Assembly: GCA_023634235.1 (NCBI GenBank)
Contig: JAMKCF010000015.1
Coordinates: forward strand, 10,326,087 to 10,390,086
Source: Pisaster brevispinus
Lineage: Eukaryota > Echinodermata > Asteroidea > Forcipulatida > Asteriidae
Direction: 5' to 3'
DNA: 64,000 nucleotides
In this document: piece by piece, positions 10,901 through 25,900 of the stretch
Layout: each line of letters starts with the position of its first letter
How positions within the stretch are numbered: position 1 is the first letter of the stretch
Made by a program: the position numbers and the translations under genes
Notes under the pieces: model-generated
The model's database searches: none
The model's input: only the letters and a program-made list of their open reading frames with translations
What the model was told of the DNA's origin: nothing

Positions 10901-13900
10901 ATAGATCTTGATAGTACTCAAGGTACTTGAAAATAAACAAGCAGAAACATTCTAAGACAGGTTTTAGAATTGTTTTAATTATGAGACCAATTCATGAAGT
11001 ACCTTATAACTGTATAAGGGTGTACAAGGTGCTGCGACACATTCAGCAGCCACTGCCAGAAACATCAGGGCAAACCCCTTCTCTTAGCAATAAGCGTAAC
11101 CAGGTTCTTTTATGTGCATTGCACAACATACAGGACCTACTGCTTTACGTCACATCTGAAGGATGAAGCACTAATGGTTAAGTGCCTTCCTTAAGGACAT
11201 ATGTGTCAAGACCGGAACTCAAACCCACATTCTGCTAATCAGAAACACCAGAGTCTGCTCTTAACTCTTCGGCCACGACATGCTGTTGATATTGTAGATA
11301 TGTGCTGGTTGAGGTTCAAATTTGAGTCTATGACAACACCAAGGAAAGACAATAAAGGTTCTCCTAATAAGCTATAGGAATTGTTGTCTTATAAGAAAAT
11401 GTGAGAGGGCATTAACAGTGATCAAAAAGAACCTCGGCCGTAGGCCAAGGCCAATATTTGACCAAGATATGCTGAACCATTGGAATGCTCGGACAAACCT
11501 CCCATTGAGCCAAATACAATGTTTAACAATGGTAGCAGACTGGTGGTTCTTGTACATGTATGTCACATTTGTATATAACAAAAGGACAAAGGTCCAGAAT
11601 CAGGAATCACACTAAATCCCTGGAAAAAGGGATATTACATTTTTTAATACAAGCATAATTTCCAGTACCTTCTACCCCTCTTTATAAGGGTAAAATGAAG
11701 GGTAGCATGGTACGTGCATGTCTGTGCACATTACACAATGGAATGTCCAGGCAGATATTCATGTCAACCATCTAACTGACTGCAAACAATTGTGGGCGCT
11801 CTAAAGTTCCAGGCACAACACATCCTTTATGATGTACATGTAATAGACTGTGCAAGTCTCACGCGTATCTGTTAAAGTGCACGAGTTTGTTTCCTTCACG
11901 TGAAAATTATTGAATACGCAGGAGACTTGCACGGTTTATTGAAGGCACAGACTCCCCCTTCAGGATTAGATTGTCCAACAATGCCCTTTTCCAAAAGATC
12001 CGAGCTGAAAGCCCTTGGCAAGGTATCATGGTATGTACATGTATGTTCTGGGCTATACAATCATCCTAGTTGGTAAGGGCTTTGATATATTAAGGCTGTA
12101 CATAATTGATGAATTATCAGAAATGCTACGGCAACATCCAAAACCAGTGATCATCTGATTCTCTTGTAATAAACAAATCCAATACATGTATGTGCCCAAG
12201 ATCTAGCATTGGTTGACAACATGCTGCTTGAGCCAATAAGCTATGGCAAGGTAGTTGAATGTTTCAGTGTTTGTTGAGACTACACCCCTGTTTAATGAAG
12301 TCACCATTAAACAACAAAGAAACACGTTGTGAAGTGGTTCTTTTCAAGAAGATCTAAAATTCATCAAAGAAATTACCAAGATGACCAGAACCTTGTGGGT
12401 GGTAGATAGCGGAAATTTCTATTGTTGATGAGTCCGTCAAGACTGTAAATTCTAAAAGTTCAAATGTTTATAATATTGACTTGAACTGTCAGCTTAAACT
12501 TGAAGCTTAATCTGGAACAAAATTCCAACTCCCTGACCGCGTCAAGTCAATCTAGGTATACGCTTGAAGGTGTATCCATTGAGTGGAAGTTGACCCATGA
12601 TTACATTATCATCTTCAGTCAGCCATATTTTGCAAATCTCAAAGATATCCAGGTCATTTTCCAGTACAAACACAATTATTAGCACTGGTTTTATTTCTTA
12701 AGCCGTGTTCGAATTGAACTCATATTGGGTAAACTAACCGAGCAAATGGGTAACTTGACCATTTTAAGTCCAATGCGGACAGCCCAGGAAGTTTCCCTCC
12801 CAGGTAACTTACCTGACCCGAATAGGTAGTTTAACCGGCCCACTTCTGCCCGATTAAATTGACCAGGTCAGTTTAACCGAGCCCAAAAGTCCAGTGCGAA
12901 CGCGATCTGGGTAAAAGCCATCCCGGTAAAAAGCCATATCCGGTCCCCCGGATTTACATGCACATGTTTACACAGAAGCTCGGTTGCACTCATTGCATTC
13001 TCAGTCATGCAACCCGGTCAAAGGTCACTGCGATAGCACCCTCTTAGTTAGTTGGTTAGTATCACCGGTGGTGTCGGTTAGTTTACCTACGTCCTTAATC
13101 AAAGTGCAGATGCTGGTAAGTTTCACCTATTGGAATGTTAACCACGGTCTCGGTAAAAAATAAATCCAATGCAAACACGGCTTTACTGTCACAAATGTCA
13201 CTCTTCTGTTGTCTGAATGAACACATAGTTAGACACCTGCTCTAGAATGACAAAGGTCGTGGGTTCGAATCCCACCAGAGTAATATGCCTGTGGATTTTG
13301 TCACAGAACTCAGGGAGGTACAGAGTATACAGTGCTTTACACACATTGGTGTAATTGTAAGGTTAAAGCCAAATAATAATCTATGTATGAGTGATACAAA
13401 CCAAATATTGGATACCTTTTATTCATAACATGTTGCAGAACATTTTAATTACATGTACTCAGTGAAATCGGGACTGTTCCATTTAACTCAGCTTCTTCTC
13501 CTTACACAGAATAGTCCAGAATTAACATCATTATTACATTTCACTCAGCTTCTTCTCCTGATACAGAATAGTCCAGAATTAACATCATTATTACATTTCA
13601 CTCAGCTTCTTCTCCTTACACAGAATAGTCCAGAATTAACATCATTATTACATTTCACTCAGCTTCTTCTCCTTACACAGAATAGTCCAGAATTAACATC
13701 ATTATTACATTTCACTCAGCTTCTTCTCCTGATACAGAATAGTCCAGAATTAACATCATTATTACATTTCACTCAGCTTCTTCTCCTTACACAGAATAGT
13801 CCAGAATTAACATCATTATTACATTTCACTCAGCTTCTTCTCCTGATACAGAATAGTCCAGAATTAACATCATTATTACATTTCACTCAGCTTCTTCTCC

Positions 13901-16900
13901 TTACACAGAATAGTCCAGAATTAACATCATTATTACATTTCACTCAGCTTCTTCTCCTTACACAGAATAGTCCAGAATTAACATCATTATTACATTTCAC
14001 TCAGCTTCTTCTCCTTACACAGAATAGTCCAGAATTAACATCATTATTACATTTCACTCAGCTTCTTCTCCTTACACAGAATAGTCCAGAATTAACATCA
14101 TTATTACATTTCACTCAGCTTCTTCTCCTTACACAGAATAGTCCAGAATTAACATCATTATTACATTTCACTCAGCTTCTTCTCCTTACACAAAATAGTC
14201 CAGAATTAACATCATTATTACATTTCACTCAGCTTCTTCTCCTGATACAGAATAGTCCAGAATTAACATCATTATTACATTTCACTCAGCTTCTTCTCCT
14301 GATACAGAATAGTCCAGAATTAACATCATTATTACATTTCACTCAGCTTCTTCTCCTGATACAGAATAGTCCAGAATTAACATCATTATTACATTTCACT
14401 CAGCTTCTTCTCCTTACACAGAATAGTCCAGAATTAACATCATTATTACATTTCACTCAGCTTCTTCTCCTGATACAGAATAGTCCAGAATTAACATCAT
14501 TATTACATTTCACTCAGCTTCTTCTCCTTACACAGAATAGTCCAGAATTAACATCATTATTACATTTCACTCAGCTTCTTCTCCTTACACAGAATAGTCC
14601 AGAATTAACATCATTATTACATTTCACTCAGCTTCTTCTCCTGATACAGAATAGTCCAGAATTAACATCATTATTACATTTCACTCAGCTTCTTCTCCTT
14701 ACACAGAATAGTCCAGAACTAACATCATTATTACATTTCACTCAGCTTCTTCTCCTTACACAGAATAGTCCAGAATTAACATCATTATTACATTTCACTC
14801 AGCTTCTTCTCCTTACACAGAATAGTCCAGAATTAACATCATTATTACATTTCACTCAGCTTCTTCTCCTTACACAGAATAGTCCAGAATTAACATCATT
14901 ATTACATTTCACTCAGCTTCTTCTCCTGATACAGAATAGTCCAGAATTAACATCATTATTACATTTCACTCAGCTTCTTCTCCTGATACAGAATAGTCCA
15001 GAATTAACATCATTATTACATTTCACTCAGCTCCTTCTCCTCATACAGAAGTGCAGAATTAACATCATTATTACATTTCACTCAGCTTCTTCTCCTTACA
15101 CAGAATAGTCCAGAATTAACATCATTATTACATTTCACTCAGCTTCTTCTCCTGATACAGAATAGTCCAGAATTAACATCATTATTACATTTCACTCAGC
15201 TTCTTCTCCTGATACAGAATAGTCCAGAATTAACATCATTATTACATTTCACTCAGCTTCTTCTCCTTACACAGAATAGTCCAGAATTAACATCATTATT
15301 ACATTTCACTCAGCTTCTTCTCCTTACACAGAATAGTCCAGAATTAACATCATTATTACATTTCACTCAGCTTCTTCTCCTGATACAGAATAGTCCAGAA
15401 TTAACATCATTATTACATTTCACTCAGCTTCTTCTCCTTACACAGAATAGTCCAGAATTAACATCATTATTACATTTCACTCAGCTTCTTCTCCTTACAC
15501 AGAATAGTCCAGAATTAACATCATTATTACATTTCACTCAGCTTCTTCTCCTTACACAGAATAGTCCAGAATTAACATCATTATTACATTTCACTCAGCT
15601 TCTTCTCCTTACACAGAATAGTCCAGAATTAACATCATTATTACATTTCACTCAGCTTCTTCTCCTGATACAGAATAGTCCAGAATTAACATCATTATTA
15701 CATTTCACTCAGCTTCTTCTCCTTACACAGAATAGTCCAGAATTAACATCATTATTACATTTCACTCAGCTTCTTCTCCTGATACAGAATAGTCCAGAAT
15801 TAACATCATTATTACATTTCACTCAGCTTCTTCTCCTGATACAGAATAGTCCAGAATTAACATCATTATTACATTTCACTCAGCTTCTTCTCCTCATACA
15901 GAATAGTCCAGAATTAACATCATTATTACATTTCACTCAGCTTCTTCTCCTGATACAGAATAGTCCAGAATTAACATCATTATTACATTTCACTCAGCTT
16001 CTTCTCCTTACGCAGAATAGTCCAGAATTAACATCATTATTACATTTCACTCAGCTTCTTCTCCTTACACAGAATAGTCCAGAATTAACATCATTATTAC
16101 ATTTCACTCAGCTTCTTCTCCTGATACAGAATAGTCCAGAATTAACATCATTATTACATTTCACTCAGCTTCTTCTCCTTACACAGAATAGTCCAGAATT
16201 AACATCATTATTACATTTCACTCAGCTTCTTCTCCTAACACACAGAATAGTCCAGAATTAACATCATTATTACATTTCACTCAGCTTCTTCTCCTTACAC
16301 AGAATAGTCCAGAATTAACATCATTATTACATTTCACTCAGCTTCTTCTCCTGATACAGAATAGTCCAGAATTAACATCATTATTACATTTCACTCAGCT
16401 TCTTCTCCTTACACAGAATAGTCCAGAATTAACATCATTATTACATTTCACTCAGCTTCTTCTCCTGATACAGAATAGTCCAGAATTAACATCATTATTA
16501 CATTTCACTCAGCTTCTTCTCCTGATACAGAATAGTCCAGAATTAACATCATTATTACATTTCACTCAGCTTCTTCTCCTTACACAGAATAGTCCAGAAT
16601 TAACATCATTATTACATTTCACTCAGCTTCTTCTCCTGATACAGAATAGTCCAGAATTAACATCATTATTACATTTCACTCAGCTTCTTCTCCTTACACA
16701 GAATAGTCCAGAATTAACATCATTATTACATTTCACTCAGCTTCTTCTCCTTACACAGAATAGTCCAGAATTAACATCATTATTACATTTCACTCAGCTT
16801 CTTCTCCTGATACAGAATAGTCCAGAATTAACATCATTATTACATTTCACTCAGCTTCTTCTCCTTACACAGAATAGTCCAGAATTAACATCATTATTAC

Positions 16901-19900
16901 ATTTCACTCAGCTTCTTCTCCTGATACAGAATAGTCCAGAATTAACATCATTATTACATTTCACTCAGCTTCTTCTCCTTACACAGAATAGTCCAGAATT
17001 AACATCATTATTACATTTCACTCAGCTTCTTCTCCTTACACAGAATAGTCCAGAACTAACATCATTATTACATTTCACTCAGCTTCTTCTCCTTACACAG
17101 AATAGTCCAGAATTAACATCATTATTACATTTCACTCAGCTTCTTCTCCTCATACAGAATAGTCCAGAATTAACATCATTATTACATTTCACTCAGCTTC
17201 TTCTCCTCATACAGAAGTGCAGAATTAACATCATTATTACATTTCACTCAGCTTCTTCTCCTTACACAGAATAGTCCAGAATTAACATCATTATTACATT
17301 TCACTCAGCTTCTTCTCCTTACACAGAATAGTCCAGAATTAACATCATTATTACATTTCACTCAGCTTCTTCTCCTTACACAGAATAGTCCAGAATTAAC
17401 ATCATTATTACATTTCACTCAGCTTCTTCTCCTTACACAGAATAGTCCAGAATTAACATCATTATTACATTTCACTCAGCTTCTTCTCCTTACACAGAAT
17501 AGTCCAGAATTAACATCATTATTACATTTCACTCAGCTTCTTCTCCTGATACAGAATAGTCCAGAATTAACATCATTATTACATTTCACTCAGCTTCTTC
17601 TCCTGATACAGAATAGTCCAGAATTAACATCATTATTACATTTCACTCAGCTTCTTCTCCTCATACAGAATAGTCCAGAATTAACATCATTATTACATTT
17701 CACTCAGCTTCTTCTCCTGATACAGAATAGTCCAGAATTAACATCATTATTACATTTCACTCAGCTTCTTCTCCTTACGCAGAATAGTCCAGAATTAACA
17801 TCATTATTACATTTCACTCAGCTTCTTCTCCTTACACAGAATAGTCCAGAATTAACATCATTATTACATTTCACTCAGCTTCTTCTCCTGATACAGAATA
17901 GTCCAGAATTAACATCATTATTACATTTCACTCAGCTTCTTCTCCTTACACAGAATAGTCCAGAATTAACATCATTATTACATTTCACTCAGCTTCTTCT
18001 CCTAACACACAGAATAGTCCAGAATTAACATCATTATTACATTTCACTCAGCTTCTTCTCCTTACACAGAATAGTCCAGAATTAACATCATTATTACATT
18101 TCACTCAGCTTCTTCTCCTGATACAGAATAGTCCAGAATTAACATCATTATTACATTTCACTCAGCTTCTTCTCCTTACACAGAATAGTCCAGAATTAAC
18201 ATCATTATTACATTTCACTCAGCTTCTTCTTCTGATACAGAATAGTCCAGAATTAACATCATTATTACATTTCACTCAGCTTCTTCTCCTGATACAGAAT
18301 AGTCCAGAATTAACATCATTATTACATTTCACTCAGCTTCTTCTCCTGATACAGAATAGTCCAGAATTAACATCATTATTACATTTCACTCAGCTTCTTC
18401 TCCTTACACAGAATAGTCCAGAATTAACATCATTATTACATTTCACTCAGCTTCTTCTCCTGATACAGAATAGTCCAGAATTAACATCATTATTACATTT
18501 CACTCAGCTTCTTCTCCTTACACAGAATAGTCCAGAATTAACATCATTATTACATTTCACTCAGCTTCTTCTCCTGATACAGAATAGTCCAGAATTAACA
18601 TCATTATTACATTTCACTCAGCTTCTTCTCCTTACACAGAATAGTCCAGAATTAACATCATTATTACATTTCACTCAGCTTCTTCTCCTTACACAGAATA
18701 GTCCAGAATTAACATCATTATTACATTTCACTCAGCTTCTTCTCCTTACACAGAATAGTCCAGAATTAACATCATTATTACATTTCACTCAGCTTCTTCT
18801 CCTTACACAGAATAGTCCAGAATTAACATCATTATTACATTTTTGCTACGTTTGTTATGCGTAACACTAACATTTTAAATTATTATTATTATTATTTATT
18901 TGACCAAAACAACGCAAAATGTACAATAAATATTTAAAAGCACATAATAATAAATATGAAAAAATAAGCAAGAAAGCAAACACAATAAACAAAAGAAATA
19001 CAAGATGAAGAGAAACACAAAGAATCTAAACATCTTTAAACATCTTAAAAGGGCCAATACAACAATAAATACAACTAACTGTGGACTAACAAAATGTAAA
19101 AACCAAAAAAACAGCAACGGCTATGTGGGTCAGGGGCCGCAAAAGTAAAATAAACTACTATTACCTGCTGGTATGCAGTCCTGCACATAACAAATGACAG
19201 TGACAGGACACGACTATACAAAGCACACAAAACTATAAAAGACTAATACACTACAGAGGCCAAGAGCACATGACCAATCTCTTCGGGGATGCCATATCGA
19301 GGATAGGAAGGACCAGGGATTTATACAATGTAAAAAAGGTTTAGTGGAAGCACCTCCCGCAACAGAACGAATAAAACCTAGCAAACGATTGGCATGAGAA
19401 ACAATTGCATTAATATGAGAATTCCAAGTGAGATTAGAGCTGATGGTAATACCCAAATACTGGATGTAGGAGGTGGAACCTAGGGGGGCATTGCCCTTAG
19501 TATAAATAGGAGGATGGAGATTTCTGCTACGGGTAAAATGCATAACTTTGGTTTTGACTGGATTGAAAAACATATTGTTACATAAAGACCAGTTAGCAAG
19601 GCTATTAAGATCAGTCTGCAGCTGATGCTCGTCTGAATCAGAACGGATAACTCGAAAGAGAAGAGCATCGTCTGCAAAAAGAACACATCTCGAATGAACA
19701 TGAACCGTCAGTAATATCATTAACGAACAAATTGAACAAAATGGGGCCTAAGACGCTTCCCTGTGGAACACCAGATGAGACATCCACCCAAGAGCAAGAG
19801 CTACCCTGAAAAATGACACGTTGCTGACGATTGACCAAGAACGACTTGATCCAATACCACACGGCACCCTGGATGTTGAATTTTAGAGCCAGTTTCTCAA

Positions 19901-22900
19901 GCAGGATTCCGTGTGGCATCTTGTCAGACGCCTTAGACAAGTCCAAGAAAACAGCATCAATTCGAGGAGGACGCAGGCGATCAAGGGTGGAAGCCCACTC
20001 GTGCAAAACATTAACAAGTTGAGTAACACAACTTCTACTTTTGGTGAAACTGTGTTGATTGTTGTTCAGCAAGCCAAATGTATTCGTGTGTTCAATAATG
20101 GCTGAAGAGACAACCTTTTCCAAAACTTTGCATAAAACCGAGGTGAGCACAACTGGCCGATAATTTGTAACAAAAGACTTGTCGCCCTTTTTAAACACGG
20201 GAGTAATGTTGGCATGCTGCCACAAAGCTGGTATATTAACCAGACGTAGAGAAGAATTGAACAGCAGGTAAAGTGGTAAGGAGACCTGCTGAGCAACCTT
20301 ACTTAGAACCCTGGGAAGGATACCGTCAGGACCGGGAGACTTGTTGCTAGGGAGACTGCAAATGATGGATGTAATATTACTAAATGACACCGAGGGCTCA
20401 GATAATTGCGGAATGGGCAGTGAACATGGTGGTGGATTCTCAGGTACAAATCCAGGAGGGCTAAAAATGGAAGAAAAATAATCATTAAATGCAGCAAAAA
20501 TGACATCAGGTTGGGTGAGCCTAATTTCATTGTGGTTGAATACAGGTGGTGGGGGTGATTGTCTTCGACTACGAACAAAAGACCAGAATCTACGTCTATT
20601 ATCATTAGAAGAAAACATATCATTTACAAATTTCCAGTAAGCTTTCTGTGTGAGATATTTAACAGTGTTACGAACAACCTTATATAGATGCCAGTCACAT
20701 AACAGCCCAGATCTACGGGCGTGGGAGAATAATTTGTGTTTCTTATTAATGAGTTTTTTAAGTTCTGGTGTAATCCACTGAGAAAATCTTGCCGTCGTCT
20801 TGACGTTGTGGGAATTGAGTCACATATGGTAGCGTTGAGTAGGTCGGTGAAGATTTCTGCAGATGAGTTGATGTCATTATGGTCTATAAATGCTGACCAA
20901 GGGATGAGATGAATTAACATTCCAAGATGATCAAAGTCCCCACGGTGAAACTGCAGAAAAGAGCGAAGAATGGCTGGACGAGGAGGGGGTTTGCTTGATC
21001 CAAAGGCAAAGTGTACTGCAAAATGATCGGTTTCCACTGGACTGGGGGCAGTGGAAACGGAAGCGAATCTATCAGGACGATTTGAAAAAGCCAAGTCAAT
21101 GATGGAACCAGCAGTGGGATTGTTGAGGTGGGGGTGCATTACTGATGTGACAAGCTGCTCCAGGATGAAGTCAGCAGCAATATCAAACAGTCGGGATCGA
21201 TTAGGGCTAGATTGATTAATGGGGTTGACGTCTACATTAAAGTCACCCAAGACGAGACACCCATCAAAGTCATCCATACTCACAGATTGAAATGCCTCTG
21301 TGAGTCTCAACCAGTAGGATGCATTAGATGATGGAGGGCGATAGAGAATACCAACTAGCCAGGATTCAGTAGAAAACTTGACTGACATCCACATCAGTTT
21401 AATGAATGTCATCACGTTCAAGATGTTCCAGCCTGCATGGTGACAAGGACCCACTGATAGCAGCAAGGACACCACCTCCACGGCGTCCATGACAACGATC
21501 TCGCCGATGGATGAAGTAATATTCAGGCAGGCCAAGAATACGTTCATTGTCTTGAGGTGTTAGCCATGTCTTGGTGAATAGTAGGATGTCTGGTAGGGAA
21601 CTAGCATATAAATACGACTGGAGCTGGGGACCTTTGTTCCGGATACTACGAGTGTTACGTAAAATGCCAGTAATATTATTATGTTTAGGCTGATCAATCA
21701 TGTTTTGATCAGGACGATGACGAAGAGAATGTGGCCCAGGGTTTAGTTCAACGTCACCACCAGCAATCAGGCCGTGCATTAGTAGGTAGACAAGGCCATG
21801 ACTGCTTATAGGCTGTTTAGGTTTCCTGCCGCACAGAAATGGAGATTACCTGTTGGTAGCAGAGCCGACCCATACCCTAGACGGTCATGCAAAATAATGT
21901 CTGTAAATTTTAGGAAAGTCTTGGGGTTGAACTTGCCCAGGATAGCACCGAATGGATCACGGGTGCCATGATGACAATCAGATGTGTTTTCAGACTCAAC
22001 AGCACGGTAGAAAGACGAAAACAGAAACAAGATACGGAGAGCTAAAACAAGAGACGTGTTGATCGCCATTTTCGGTCATGTAGGTTGTCATTATACTTTT
22101 CAACAATATACCTTACTTGAGTTGATTAAACTACATTATCATATACATGTAATACAAACCTCCATGCTGCAAAACCCAGAAAAGACTAAACTCCTCAGGA
22201 ACATTTTCCACTGCAAATTTTTTAAGTAGCAAGCTGATTACTTCAGAAGTTGTCTGTCTGCTTGAAACCCTCACATTAGAGATAGTTCCATACTTTGGTC
22301 TGAATACTGCTGTCTGGAAATAATCAGTTGTAATGACGCTATTCAGATTATTTTCAAATAGGTTTATAGTCTCACAATTCAGCATCAAATCTAAAAGTTG
22401 TAAAAGATTTTCAAATTTCAAAAAGAGGGTTAATTGAACACAAACAGTTGAATTGATTAAAGTAACAACAGATGCGCCATAACATTTTTTTGTTACAACA
22501 TTGTACTATTCAACATGTTCAAGATACAAATATAATTTTTTGTAATGAACATTCATTTTGTATATTGGAAGAAAATGTAAGAATGAAATACATTACATGT
22601 ACGGTGCGGTGCATACATGTACATGAAAAGAACTTAGTCCCTTACTTTGCTATTGTAGAGATGACCACTAAATGACATAGTTCTTCTCTGTAGATTACAC
22701 TTGCGAGGCATTGTTACGGAAAGGCCCATTCTTCCAAAGGATTCTTCCACTGTGTTTTCTTCATGTTCTTCCCCAGTGTCACCTTTCTCACTTCTTTTGT
22801 CATCATTTTTTTTCATTGCCTGTTTATTCCAATAATCTACATAGGCATCTGAGTTACGGTCTCTTTGTGTGGTAGCGTCTGAAGTATTCTGGGTACTTTC

Positions 22901-25900
22901 TTGGTCATCCTGGCTGTCAGGATCACTGCCATCATTAGCAGAGTAAGGTAAATCAGGCAAACTATCTTGCTGTCTTGTCAGCGAGCGTCTGTTTTTGGCA
23001 CCACTTCCCATAGCACTCATCAGCTTTTCATCAAGACCACTGTCATATCCAAGGCGTGTAGTCTTCCTTTTCCAACTCAATTCTTCTTTCTTCAGTCGTA
23101 TCACCTTCTGAGTTCCCCAGTAAATCTTTAGCATGCCAAACAGAATGTACACCCCATTTTCCTACAAAGATCAAAATGGAATCTCACAATAAGAATCACA
23201 AACAGTCAATCACCAGTATATATTTATACATCAAACTCACAAGTTTTCATCTAATTATTGGGGTTCTTTCAACAGGTGCATTGAATGCTGCCTCAGGAGC
23301 CATTTTATGATTTAGTCACACATATAATTATGCACAAAACAAACAATTCAAAATACACAATATGAGTACATGTTATGGTCTTCTAATAATTACTGCATTA
23401 AACCTAACTGTCTCTGTTTGTATGTACAAAAAAACAATCATCTTGGAAAACATTTCACTTTAGAATCATGTACATGTGTACATGTTTTAGTGATTTTTGT
23501 AAAGCATTCACAGATTGCAACTATATTAGCAGTGTGTGTTAAACCTCTGACCTACCTGAACTATTTGAAGCTGTTGATTCAGTTTGCTGTCACTGAAGTA
23601 CATATTGAAAGTTTTCAAATGAGATGCAAATGGTGCACTGTAATATACAAACAATATAAACAAAAACATATACATTATAAATACTTGCTGCTCGTAAACA
23701 TAACAAAAGTAAACACTTAAAATTTTTGCAAAAACGGCTGTCATTATGACTAAAACAAAGGTACATGTACATGTAAAAGGTATAAAAAGTTGCATCTCTG
23801 AATAGTATATCAAATTTGTTGAAATTAAGATACCCATGCCTATAACCTTACGGACTGTAAAGGGGGTAACCCTGTTTCAGCCCCAGGAGTAGGTGGCAAG
23901 GTGCGCCTGGTGACAGTTGATCTGGGTTGACAGCCCAAATCAGTTAAGTGTAGCCCTCACCTTGAAGTGGCCGTCCAGCCTTGTGAGTTGGGCGATATCT
24001 CATTAAAAAAAAATTAATTTAAAAAAAAAAGTTAATCATTTTGAAAACTAAAATAACTTTAGACTGGTTATTATGATCAGAAGGGATCAGGCTTGAAGGC
24101 TTGAAGGTCAAGCTGGCTTTTCTGGTCCATTGTGAATGCCTCACGGCCCAGACATGAGTGTGGTTCCTGGGCCTGGTATCCTAGAGTAGACATGGTAGAC
24201 ATGGTAGACATGGTAGACATGGTAGACATGGTAGACATGGTAGACATGGTAGACATGGTAGACATGGTAGACATGGTAGACATGGTAGACATGGTAGACA
24301 TGGTAGACATGGTAGACATGGTAGACATGGTAGACATGGTAGACATGGTAGACATGGTAGACATGGTAGACATGGTAGACATGGTAGAGTAGGAATGCTC
24401 CAGGGGCAAGTAAATTGCAATACATGAAGTTCCCATATGGTTTCAGCCAGAGGGGGTTGTACATGTACATACATTTTTTTTTTTAAGTTTGTTTTATCTG
24501 GCATTTCAAAATATATATTAAGTAAGCAATTTTTTTTAAAATTCAACTTTAACCCTTAATCTTTGTATGATGTAAGCAATACTTCACATAAATTATACAC
24601 AGTGTAATGTACATGAATGTTCCAAAGTAGTTTTGTGAAAACTTTTGATGAAGGATGTTTGGCAGATTCTTTGCTGTGAGACCAAATGTTTCAAATCAAA
24701 ACATTTCTAGAAAAAAGTTCATATCAGGATTTTACTTTCTTCATGGCTTGATTCGGTTCAGTATGTCAAGCATAGTATACATGATATCGCATCTGAACAA
24801 CTGTGGACAACAAACTGAAGGATTATGGCCGAGTCAGACACCAGGTAATAGCGTTGTTTCTGAAGTTGTCACCTTTTTCAGCAACTCTTCTGGACTGTCA
24901 AGCAACTAAGAGGAAAGTGGAAATTAAGAATAAGACAGTCTTGACCAACTTCAAATTGCAGATGTGTGGTTGGTACAGCGATGGTTGTTCGCGGTGCTGA
25001 TCCATGCCGTTCAGAGCCGATTGCCCAAGCCGCTGCCGATGGTGAAGCACAGGAAGCCGAGGACCTACCTTTCCATGAAAATGCAGATTATGTGAGCATG
25101 TAGTTGTTTTGTTTAAACTTTCTTACAAAAAAGTTAGTGTCAACCCACTTTGCAGGTTTGATGCAAAGATGCTAAAATAATTTTGTCACAAGTGCATTGC
25201 TTTTAAGAATCATTCCATATCAAACTAACCAAGAATTTCCTTTGGCCTCTCCAATTTTTTTGAAATTTAGGGATTGGTTTGGACCCATGAGAAAAGTCGT
25301 AAACATCAAAATTTTGTGCTCTAGGCCTCTTAATTAGTGAGATACACGCTAACAAACTTTTAGCTAATTAGCTATACCTCACGGATTAAAACACCCATAT
25401 CTCAAGAAGTATAACACCAAGAGAGCTGGTTTTTGTGCCATTTTGAAGCTTAATACATGTACATGCCCTATAAGCTTGTATTAAAAACCTAAAAACAAAC
25501 GCAGAAAAAAGTTAACGCAGATTATAAACGCAGATTATAAAGTTCAAAGATGAGTAAACAAATATTTTTTTTGTTGATTTGACATGCAATGACCCATAAT
25601 TGTGTCAAAGTCTACCGCGTACATGTACATGTATACTAGCTACACCATGTACATGTACTAGTGAAGTCATGGGGTCATAATATGCATATCATTCATATAT
25701 CAAGTAATTTTTGACTTTGGGCAGTGTTGGGCTGAAAAAGCCGTGCGAAGCAGTGCATTTTTGACTTGAATTCTCTATATATTGTAAGTGCTACGACAGT
25801 CTGATGTCTACACTAAAATACTCAGAGTACATTAGAGTTGCCCTGTATACATGTATGCAGCACATGCACTGAGTCAGCGGCAAAGCAGGGATCTATCCAG

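Larger units (their letters stand above)
18877..22130 (-). mobile_element. CR1/L2-type LINE, near full length, frameshifted, in RASSF intron 4
   Basis: In minus-strand order: a signal-peptide-like ORF, a 2A-like motif, APE-type endonuclease blocks, a reverse transcriptase, then a short 3' region ending in an AAT repeat next to the 57-bp array. At least four frameshifts separate the blocks, and the C-terminal part of the RT is missing, so this copy is dead. The 5' limit is uncertain (between about 22070 and 22150). It is inserted in the same orientation as the host gene, which limits antisense disruption. Confidence 0.85.

Noticed and set aside
13453..15108. 551-codon open frame of repeated Leu-rich peptide
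   Set aside because: It is the 57-bp array read in a frame that stays open because 57 is divisible by 3. It ends where a 2-bp deletion shifts the frame.
13492..18840. CRISPR-like array
   Set aside because: Units are contiguous with no unique spacers, in an animal intron.
24077..24546. Met-Val-Asp, Met-Ser-Thr, His-Val-Tyr and Cys-Leu-Pro repeat ORFs
   Set aside because: They are frames of the 9-bp TAGACATGG array; no independent coding evidence.
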